A program made the translations under genes and the position numbers. The notes beneath the pieces were generated by a model, which made no database searches, had not been told where the DNA came from, and worked only from the letters and a program-made list of their open reading frames with translations. Positions 5,203 to 10,068 of a stretch of DNA of 10,068 nt are shown here, piece after piece; the stretch's first letter is position 1; each line of letters opens with the position of its first letter. Where the stretch lies: positions 1-10,068 of the forward strand of contig JAHJLU010000113.1 in NCBI GenBank assembly GCA_018821745.1, written 5' to 3'. Source of the DNA: Myxococcota bacterium. GTDB lineage: Bacteria > Myxococcota_A > Polyangia > HGW-17.

Positions 5203-6852
5203 ATGAAGCAATCAAAAGCACAACCCCTCTTTGTGGCCGGTGACCTCGACGGATTTTTCGGGCTGGCCATTGACAACCTGATCCAGTACCTGCTTATCCT
5301 GGCTCTTGGTACTGCGGTTCTGGGCTTCCCCATGTCACTCATCGTGGGGAGAATCCTTCCCGGAGCCGCACTCTCGCTGCTGGTGGGCAATCTGTTCTAC
5401 GCCTGGCAGGCACAGAAGCTCTCGGCGAAGGAGGGGAGGACCGACGTCACCGCCCTGCCCTACGGCATCAACACGGTCTCCATGTTTGCCTATGTTTTTC
5501 TGGTCATGCTTCCGGTAAAGGTCGCGGCACAGCAGACGGGCATGTCGGGGCCAGATGCGTCCCGCCTGGCCTGGCAGATCGGCCTTGGAGCTACTTTTAT
5601 CAGCGGCCTCATTGAGTTCTTCGGATCCTTTGTGGCGGAGAAGATCCGCAAAGCCACCCCCCGGGCAGCCCTCCTCTCCACCCTGGCGGGGATCGCCATC
5701 AGTTTCATCGCCATTGATTTCGCCATCAAAACCTTCGCCTCACCCCTCATCGCCCTTTTACCCCTCGCGGTCATTCTCACCACCTACTTCTCCGGGATCC
5801 GGCTCCCCTTCGGTATCCCGGGAGGTGCAGTTGCAGTGGCGCTGGGCACCGCAGCGGCGTGGATCATGTACTACATGGGTGACAGCTCGGCGCCGGTCAA
5901 CGCCTGCACTCTGTGCGCCGCCAAGGGCGACATCGGCCTCCATCTGCCCATCCCCGTTATCGGCGACATGATTGAGGGGCTCTCCCACCCGCTGGCACGG
6001 CAGTTTTTTGTCCCCGTCATGGTCCCCATGGGGCTGTTCAACGTGCTGGGCTCCCTGCAGAACATCGAATCGGCGGAGGCGGCTGGTGATCTCTACCCCA
6101 CTGGTCCTTCTCTTGCGGTCAACGGCCTGGGTTCCATGGTGGCCTCCATCTTCGGCTCCTGCTACCCCACCACCATCTACATCGGACACCCTGGGTGGAA
6201 GGCTCTGGGTGCACGCTCTGGCTACTCCATCCTCAACGGCGTGTTTTTCACCGTGGTGGCGCTGCTCGGGCTCTCCTCCCTCATGGCCGCCGCCATCCCC
6301 ATCGAGTCGGGAATGGCCATCGTACTGTGGATCGGCGTTATCATCACCGCCCAGGCATTCCAGGCTGTCAAGCGGAGCCACGCGCCCGCCGTGGCCATTG
6401 GACTCTTCCCTGCCATCGCCGGATGGGGGGTCCTCATCCTCACCCAGACCTTGGGCGCCGTGGGAAACGCGCTGGGTGACTTCGGGGTCTCCGCCAAGGT
6501 GCTGGCCAACCACGGGGCTTTTCAGGCTGCTGGTCTTAACATCGACGGGCTGGTCGCCCTCTCCCAGGGGTTTATGCTCACCTGCATCGTGTGGTCCTCC
6601 ATCTCGGTGTCCCTCATTGAGCGGAAATTTCATCACGCGGTGTTCTGGGCGACACTGGGAGCCATCGCTTCCTACTTTGGGTTCATCCACGCCGGCCACC
6701 TGGGACCCTCCGGGGGAATCTATGAGATCGGTATTGGCACTGGCTCCAGGTGGGCCACGGGTTACCTCCTCGTCGCCATCTTGTTTGCCCTCACCTTCTG
6801 GTGGTATAAAAAAAGCGGACAGGGGAGCGAGAAGAAACGCGCCCTTCACTAA
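5203..6852 (+). CDS. NCS2-type (xanthine/uracil family) inner-membrane permease, noncanonical subfamily
   Basis: A 549-residue polytopic membrane protein with roughly 12-14 hydrophobic segments, longer than the usual 430-480 of NCS2 carriers. The N-terminal GDLDGFFGLAIDNLIQYLLI, the PYGINTVSMFAYVF segment (86-99) and TPRAALLSTLAGIAISFI (152-169) identify the xanthine/uracil/AzgA-like superfamily, which imports nucleobases by ion symport. A TM8-like NIESAEAAGD (287-296) carries a Glu in NAT-like context. The TM10-like stretch reads SCYPTTIYIGHPGWKALGARSG (319-340), with IGH where AzgA proteins have IES. A CTLC motif (235-238) sits in a loop. The substrate is therefore unresolved. I chose the ATG at 5203 because conserved sequence starts just after it and AAGG lies about 10 nt upstream; a GTG at 5095 has no ribosome site. 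The lipoprotein gene follows 12 bp downstream. Confidence 0.88.
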   Translation: MKQSKAQPLFVAGDLDGFFGLAIDNLIQYLLILALGTAVLGFPMSLIVGRILPGAALSLLVGNLFYAWQAQKLSAKEGRTDVTALPYGINTVSMFAYVFLVMLPVKVAAQQTGMSGPDASRLAWQIGLGATFISGLIEFFGSFVAEKIRKATPRAALLSTLAGIAISFIAIDFAIKTFASPLIALLPLAVILTTYFSGIRLPFGIPGGAVAVALGTAAAWIMYYMGDSSAPVNACTLCAAKGDIGLHLPIPVIGDMIEGLSHPLARQFFVPVMVPMGLFNVLGSLQNIESAEAAGDLYPTGPSLAVNGLGSMVASIFGSCYPTTIYIGHPGWKALGARSGYSILNGVFFTVVALLGLSSLMAAAIPIESGMAIVLWIGVIITAQAFQAVKRSHAPAVAIGLFPAIAGWGVLILTQTLGAVGNALGDFGVSAKVLANHGAFQAAGLNIDGLVALSQGFMLTCIVWSSISVSLIERKFHHAVFWATLGAIASYFGFIHAGHLGPSGGIYEIGIGTGSRWATGYLLVAILFALTFWWYKKSGQGSEKKRALH

Positions 6853-6864
6853 AGAGGTTTAATA

Positions 6865-7452
6865 ATGAAACATCTCACATGCGCCGTTATGCTGCTCACT
6901 TTTTTCCTGGGCTGCACCGAAGAGAAACCGCGGACCACTCCCGCGGATAAACCCGTGGTGAAGAAGCCTGACCCCCAGCACAGACACACCGTGGTCCGCT
7001 TCTATCTACAGCAAAACGAGGTACCAAAGGGATTTGTACTCCTTCGGGACCAGTCGGGAGAGACCCCCTCCGTGAAGAAAGGCCCCTACGTGGAGTTTGG
7101 TGGCACCCACACGGGATACCGCATGTGGAAAGGACCGGGAATCATCGTGGACTCCCGCTGGATCTTCCCCACCCCCGCTGCGGCCAAAGGGTTCTTCACC
7201 AAAGCCGAGGCCATAAACGCCGAGGGCCTCACCCGCGCAAAGGATCCGGGGTTCGGGGACGAGTCAAGGCTCTACACAGGGGTCATCAAGCACCCCACCA
7301 TCACGAACCTGCAGCTGCGGTCAGCGCTGTGCTATTTCCGAAAGGGGTCCATGGTGGGGAAGGTCTTCCTTGCCTGGGAACAGCGCGACAAAGAGTCCGT
7401 GGACAAGACCCCCGTACTCTTGGAGACGGTCAGAAAGCATCTGACCCGCTGA
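6865..7452 (+). CDS. Hypothetical lipoprotein co-transcribed with the NCS2 permease
   Basis: A 195-residue protein starting MKHLTCAVMLLTFFLGC. The short basic and hydrophobic lead ends in a plausible lipobox (FLG-C17), so it is probably lipid-anchored after signal peptidase II processing, followed by a Pro/Lys-rich tether to about residue 40. The rest is soluble, with PKGFVLLRDQSGE, a WKGPGIIVDSRWIFPTPAAAKGFF segment, GFGDESRLYTGV and ALCYFRKGSMVGKVFLAWEQ. The order of a 'PkGf' start, a 'GDes' turn and a late 'FRKG-v-gkV' strand recalls alpha/beta sensor-like periplasmic lipoproteins, but I do not recognise the family. AGAGGT lies about 8 nt before the ATG. The 12-bp gap to the permease stop implies one operon, so a role linked to transport is possible but unproven. 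Confidence 0.8.
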   Translation: MKHLTCAVMLLTFFLGCTEEKPRTTPADKPVVKKPDPQHRHTVVRFYLQQNEVPKGFVLLRDQSGETPSVKKGPYVEFGGTHTGYRMWKGPGIIVDSRWIFPTPAAAKGFFTKAEAINAEGLTRAKDPGFGDESRLYTGVIKHPTITNLQLRSALCYFRKGSMVGKVFLAWEQRDKESVDKTPVLLETVRKHLTR

Positions 7453-7472
7453 ACTCCCCTGTTACATTCATT

Positions 7473-7480
7473 AAAAAAAA
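7473..7480 (-). terminator. T-tract downstream of the PP2C fusion gene (weak terminator)
   Basis: Eight consecutive A on the plus strand give a T8 run in the minus-strand transcript, 4 bp after the phosphatase stop. It lies in the 31-bp gap between convergent genes. Only a very weak stem (3 bp, CGA/TCG) precedes it, so it is not a textbook intrinsic terminator. Its position in the only gap available suggests it helps end minus-strand transcription. Confidence 0.3.
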
Positions 7481-7483
7481 CGA

Positions 7484-8752
7484 TTATTCGGGGTCGATTT
7501 CCAGCTCTTCAGCCACCAGCGCGTCGGTGAGATTGGTGGTGGTGGTTCGGAGCCTGTCGGAGAGCACCTGAACAAAGCTCCACAGGAGTTTTACCGCCAG
7601 CGCGTGCTCTTTTTTGATGATGTCGTAGAAATCCCTGCGGTTGATAACCAGCAGCTTGCTCACATCTTCGGCAAAGGCCGAGGCACTGCGGGGAGCCTTG
7701 TCAAGGAGGGCCATCTCGCCAAAGTGGTCACGATCCTGGAGGGTGGCCACGGTGTTCCCGCCTTTTTCTATGCGGATGGCGCCCCGGACGATCATGAAGA
7801 ACTCACGCCCTTCCACCCCTTCGAGGAAGACGACCTGGTTGGGCTCGTAGGAGCGCAGCTCCGTGAGGTTGTATACCTTGATCAGTTCCTGGTAGTTGAG
7901 ATACTTGAAGATATTGATCTCACGGAGCACCTCCATGGAGAGGTTGATCTCGGCGGCCTTGTTGATGGCAGCCTCTTTGTCCTCGGCCTGGGGCATGCGC
8001 ACGAGCACCGCGGTGATGTTGTCGTGGCCACCGCCCTCGTTGGCGATGTTGATGAATTTCTGGGCCGCCGACTCAAGGTCTTCATCTTCAAAGGTGCGCT
8101 GGATGTTGACGTCGGTGAGATACTCCGCCAGGCCGTCACTGCACAGCAGGAAAGAATCCCCGGGGAGGATGGGGAAATCGAAGGTGTCAACCTCGATGGT
8201 CTCGTAGACGCCCACTGCGCGCGTGAGCGCATTCTTTTGCTCGGCGTAGGGGCTGGCGAGGAACTCCTCGGGGGTAAATTTTCCCCTGCGGACGAGCTCG
8301 TTCATGAGGGAGTGGTCGTGGGTGAGCTGGATAACCTTGCCCATACGCTCCATGTAGACCCGAGAATCACCTACATGGGCAATAAAACCACGATCGTTGA
8401 CGATCATGAGGATGTCGGTGGTGGTCCCCATGCCGCGCTTGTCGGGGTCGTTCTGGGATTCCTGGAAGATGGAGATACAGGCGCTCTGGATGGCCTGATC
8501 CAGGAGTTGATAGATGTCGTATTTTTTGACACTGTCGTCTCCCGCCGCATATTTTAAAATGGATTCACGGTTGGCTTCGATGACTTTTTTAGCCACCTCG
8601 ACCGCCATGAAGGAGGCCACCTCACCGGCGGCGTGTCCACCCATGCCGTCGGCGACCATGAAAAAATTGATATCGGGGATGGTACCGAAATTGTCTTCAT
8701 TGTGGTCGCGCTTGCGGCCAACATCGGTAAGTGCTGCGTGCTGAATATCCAT
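7484..8752 (-). CDS. PP2C-family Ser/Thr phosphatase fused to a cyclic-nucleotide-binding domain
   Basis: A 422-residue two-domain cytosolic protein. Residues 1-253 form a bacterial PP2C (Stp/PrpC-like) domain with DVGRKRDHNEDN (Glu19, Asp20), VADGMGGHAAGE (Asp35), MGTTT (108-112), HVGDSRVY (126-133), CSDG (Asp206) and GGHDNITAVL (Asp244). All metal-binding acidic residues are present, so it should be active. After a linker, residues about 285-400 form a cNMP-binding (CAP-family) domain, with NQVVFLEGVEGREFFMIVRGAI and the phosphate-binding cassette FGEMALLDKAPRSASA. Glu346 and Arg355, which contact the ribose and cyclic phosphate, are kept. It probably dephosphorylates Hanks-type kinase targets under cAMP/cGMP control. 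I chose the ATG at 8752; an in-frame GTG at 8770 exists. It reads away from plsC across a 243-bp gap in which I see no gene and no strong promoter. Confidence 0.95.
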   Translation of the reverse strand: MDIQHAALTDVGRKRDHNEDNFGTIPDINFFMVADGMGGHAAGEVASFMAVEVAKKVIEANRESILKYAAGDDSVKKYDIYQLLDQAIQSACISIFQESQNDPDKRGMGTTTDILMIVNDRGFIAHVGDSRVYMERMGKVIQLTHDHSLMNELVRRGKFTPEEFLASPYAEQKNALTRAVGVYETIEVDTFDFPILPGDSFLLCSDGLAEYLTDVNIQRTFEDEDLESAAQKFINIANEGGGHDNITAVLVRMPQAEDKEAAINKAAEINLSMEVLREINIFKYLNYQELIKVYNLTELRSYEPNQVVFLEGVEGREFFMIVRGAIRIEKGGNTVATLQDRDHFGEMALLDKAPRSASAFAEDVSKLLVINRRDFYDIIKKEHALAVKLLWSFVQVLSDRLRTTTTNLTDALVAEELEIDPE

Positions 8753-8995
8753 GTCCTGACCAATCCTCACTTTTGGGTCATATAAATACCACAGTTAACG
8801 GAAGACTCTATAGAAAAACGCAACAAAAGGAAAGCTGAAGCGACGAAATTGCTGCACCGGCGAGAAAGTTGTTGATGTTGTTCCGGCACTCATGATGATT
8901 CCCTGCCTCGAAAGAACTCATTTTACCGGCACCACCACAAATTGCAAGTTGAGCCCCCGCGAGTTCCCTGGAATACTGGATTACATCTGTATTTT

Positions 8996-9748
8996 TCAGA
9001 GGTTGCGAAGAGAGTCCATGACCCGGGCGATGACCGCCTCGGAGGTCTCCCTGGAGGAAGGAAGCTCCCGGACGGATTCCAGGGCCACGGGTTCACCAAT
9101 GATCACCTCGATGCGCTGAAAAATGCGGGGCACACGGCGGCCAATGGGCAGCACCCTGTCCATTCCCCGCACACGGATGGGGATACAAACCGCACCCGTG
9201 TCGTGAATGAGCTTCCCGGTGCCGGGCCGGCCGGTCCCAATCTCCCCGGTGCGGGAGCGGGTCCCCTCGGGATAGATGAGCATGGTCCCTTCCCTGAGGG
9301 TCTCGGTCATGAGGGAGAGGGCCGCGAAGTCCCGCTGGCCCCTGCGTACGGGGATACACTTCCACCGCGCCGAGAACCACGCCAGGAGAGGATTCCCGAA
9401 GAAATTCTCCGACGCGGCCGGGTGATGGGGAATAAGAGAAGGGCGCCCGATCATTCTCGGCAGGGTGAGGATTGTCCCGATGAGGAACGAATCGATCATG
9501 GTCTGGTGGTTGGAGAGATAGAGGGTGTTTTTCTCGACCCGGAGGTTTCTTCTCCCCCGGACCACGGTGCGGTTGAGGACGAAAAAAAACACAAAGGCCA
9601 CTACGCTGGTGAGGATCGCGAGGACCCATGAGACGAGAAAATTGAACCCGTTCCACAGGCGATGGCTGACTTCGTAGAGGGGCCTGATGTACCCCGGGAG
9701 TGTGGTGACCCCTGCGCGATTGCGGAATCGGTGTTCGTTATCGGTCAT
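8996..9748 (-). CDS. plsC: 1-acyl-sn-glycerol-3-phosphate acyltransferase (PlsC/LPLAT family)
   Basis: A 250-residue membrane-associated acyltransferase. A hydrophobic helix (about 36-58, FNFLVSWVLAILTSVVAFVFFFVL) anchors it to the inner membrane. Motif I NHQTMID (80-86) supplies the catalytic His81 and Asp86. Motif II is represented by WKCIPVRRG (129-137). Motif III YPEGTRSRTGEIG (159-171) binds the glycerophosphate. CIPIRVRGMDRVLP (188-201) corresponds to motif IV. It should transfer an acyl chain from acyl-ACP or acyl-CoA to the sn-2 position of lysophosphatidic acid, making phosphatidic acid for phospholipid synthesis. A paralogue acting on another lyso-lipid cannot be excluded. The start at 9748 is fixed by GGAGG 5 nt upstream. 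It is co-directional with the PP2C fusion but 243 bp away, and a candidate promoter sits at 9787-9815. Confidence 0.92.
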   Translation of the reverse strand: MTDNEHRFRNRAGVTTLPGYIRPLYEVSHRLWNGFNFLVSWVLAILTSVVAFVFFFVLNRTVVRGRRNLRVEKNTLYLSNHQTMIDSFLIGTILTLPRMIGRPSLIPHHPAASENFFGNPLLAWFSARWKCIPVRRGQRDFAALSLMTETLREGTMLIYPEGTRSRTGEIGTGRPGTGKLIHDTGAVCIPIRVRGMDRVLPIGRRVPRIFQRIEVIIGEPVALESVRELPSSRETSEAVIARVMDSLRNL

Positions 9749-9786
9749 AAAAACCTCCGGGCACCCAGTCTACAAAAAGTGTGCCA

Positions 9787-9815
9787 AATATCCGAAAATT
9801 CGAAAAATTCGGCAA
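9787..9815 (-). promoter_or_regulatory. Candidate promoter of plsC
   Basis: On the minus strand TTGCCG (plus-strand 9810-9815) and GATATT (9787-9792, 4 of 6 to TATAAT) are 17 bp apart, with an A/T-tract spacer. The -10 lies 38 bp before the plsC ATG. The -35 matches TTGACA only at its first three bases, so this is a weak candidate. Confidence 0.3.
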
Positions 9816-9841
9816 CCCGGTAATTTTACAGACCGGTTTTT
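9814..9841 (+). terminator. Plus-strand hairpin with T-tract (possible terminator or attenuator)
   Basis: CCGGT (9817-9821) pairs with ACCGG (9832-9836) across a 10-nt loop, and the stem can extend by two A-T pairs with one bulged C. It is directly followed by TTTTT (9837-9841). This resembles a small intrinsic terminator reading left to right. No plus-strand gene lies immediately upstream, so it could shield the downstream promoter from stray antisense transcription or be fortuitous. Confidence 0.3.
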
Positions 9842-9878
9842 GGGAGTCATTCACGGAGTGGACGCGAGATCTCCAAAA

Positions 9879-9921
9879 ACATGGGAACCTGATTTCCCAC
9901 CACATGGGAACAGCTCTTCCC
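9879..9921. promoter_or_regulatory. Two tandem inverted repeats GGGAA-N6-TTCCC, 23 bp apart (candidate operator pair)
   Basis: GGGAA-N6-TTCCC occurs at 9883-9898 and again at 9906-9921. Each is a perfect 5-bp inverted repeat with a 6-bp spacer and each is preceded by the same bases, giving the direct repeat ACATGGGAAC (9879-9888, 9902-9911). The spacers differ (CCTGAT, CAGCTC), which fits conserved half-sites for a dimeric regulator. The pair sits between divergent plsC (135 bp to its start) and the gene starting at 10061 (140 bp). The symmetry is seen; the binding protein is unknown. Confidence 0.5.
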
Positions 9922-10016
9922 TAATTAAGACAGGAGATTCCTATTTTTTTCAAAGGCATGAGAAAAGGACTTTTAACTTGATGAAAATGCCGTAACAATC
10001 TACTCTAAGAAGCTGA

Positions 10017-10037
10017 CCGGGGCAGGCTTGGTCCCGG
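10017..10037 (+). promoter_or_regulatory. Leader hairpin 24 nt before the downstream gene start
   Basis: CCGGG (10017-10021) pairs with CCCGG (10033-10037). In RNA the stem can continue by a G-U and a C-G pair, leaving a 7-nt loop AGGCUUG. GACC (10015-10018) can alternatively pair with GGTC (10030-10033). The hairpin ends shortly before the GAGGT ribosome site of the gene starting at 10061, so it may modulate that gene's translation or mRNA stability. Confidence 0.3.
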
Positions 10038-10060
10038 CACGCACATTAACGAGGTTTCCC

Positions 10061-10068
10061 ATGAACAC
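10061..10068 (+). CDS. Probable start of a downstream gene (partial, ATG-AAC only)
   Basis: An ATG at 10061 follows GAGGT with about 5 nt spacing, a good ribosome site, and comes after a long non-coding stretch. Only Met-Asn and part of a third codon are in the window, so the product cannot be named. The upstream regulatory signals favour a real gene start. Confidence 0.4.

Larger units (their letters stand above)
9749..10060. other. Intergenic region between plsC and the next plus-strand gene
   Basis: This 312-bp stretch has no credible protein gene: the open frame crossing it (9687-9995) starts antisense inside plsC and has no ribosome site. It is AT-richer than its surroundings. It holds the plsC promoter candidate, a plus-strand hairpin with T-tract, the two tandem GGGAA-N6-TTCCC repeats, a T7 tract near 9944-9950, a poor TTGATG/TACTCT hexamer pair at 9978-10006, and a leader hairpin at 10017-10037. 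It is best read as a divergent regulatory region. Confidence 0.6.

Noticed and set aside
5758..6849. Minus-strand 363-codon frame antisense to the permease
   Set aside because: Low-complexity Gly/Asp/His-rich translation typical of an antisense shadow; the permease is clear on the plus strand.
7604..8557. Plus-strand 317-codon frame antisense to the PP2C fusion
   Set aside because: Shadow of the phosphatase coding strand with no domain or ribosome site.
8753..8995. Promoter for the PP2C fusion around TATTTATA (8781-8788, minus strand)
   Set aside because: The -10-like sequence has no -35 at 16-18 bp and matches the consensus poorly; nothing else in this gap stands out.
9687..9995. Plus-strand 102-codon frame across the plsC upstream region
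   Set aside because: It begins antisense inside plsC, has no ribosome site, and crosses the hairpin and tandem palindromes.
9959..9995. Tiny frames MRKGLLT and MKMP with TGATG overlap before the last gene
   Set aside because: Too short to judge, with no properly spaced ribosome site, and far from the 10061 start.

Overview
The window is about 10 kb of chromosome from a Gram-negative, fairly G+C-rich bacterium. Signal peptides, a small outer-membrane beta-barrel-like protein, a lipoprotein and an AgmX/PglI-type periplasmic domain show the Gram-negative envelope. A sigma-54 factor followed by a long-form hibernation factor, an RCC1-repeat protein, and a PP2C phosphatase fused to a cyclic-nucleotide-binding domain together suggest a deltaproteobacterial lineage (Myxococcota, Bradymonadota or Desulfobacterota). 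That placement is inference from gene style only. No mobile element, CRISPR array, rRNA or tRNA is visible, and the gene set is mostly housekeeping.

Layout, left to right. 3-110 (+) is the 3' end of an RCC1-repeat protein. A minus-strand block follows: a secreted AgmX/PglI-like protein (3664-2681), then rpoN (2506-968), then long hpf (881-228). Positions 3665-3833 are a divergent promoter region leading to a plus-strand HIT-family nucleotide hydrolase/phosphorylase (3834-4346). That gene converges, with only 9 bp between stops, on a minus-strand small beta-barrel protein (4994-4356). The barrel gene is preceded by a possible 18-codon leader ORF whose stop overlaps its start. A second divergent region (4995-5202) leads to a plus-strand NCS2-type permease (5203-6852) and a closely linked lipoprotein (6865-7452). 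These converge on a minus-strand PP2C/cNMP-binding fusion (8752-7484), which lies downstream of a plsC-like acyltransferase (9748-8996). The last 320 bp are a divergent intergenic region carrying two tandem copies of the inverted repeat GGGAA-N6-TTCCC and ending at the probable start of another plus-strand gene (10061).

How the genes relate. rpoN and hpf are a conserved pair: sigma-54 directs specialised transcription and HPF silences ribosomes under starvation. The permease and lipoprotein probably form one transcription unit. The phosphatase fusion probably couples Ser/Thr dephosphorylation to a cyclic nucleotide signal. I did not find a convincing undescribed multi-gene system. The points most worth a second look are the tandem palindromes at 9883-9921, the candidate leader peptide at 4991-5047, the palindrome overlapping the rpoN promoter, the permease's unusual TM10-like motif and structured leader, and the PP2C-cNMP fusion.
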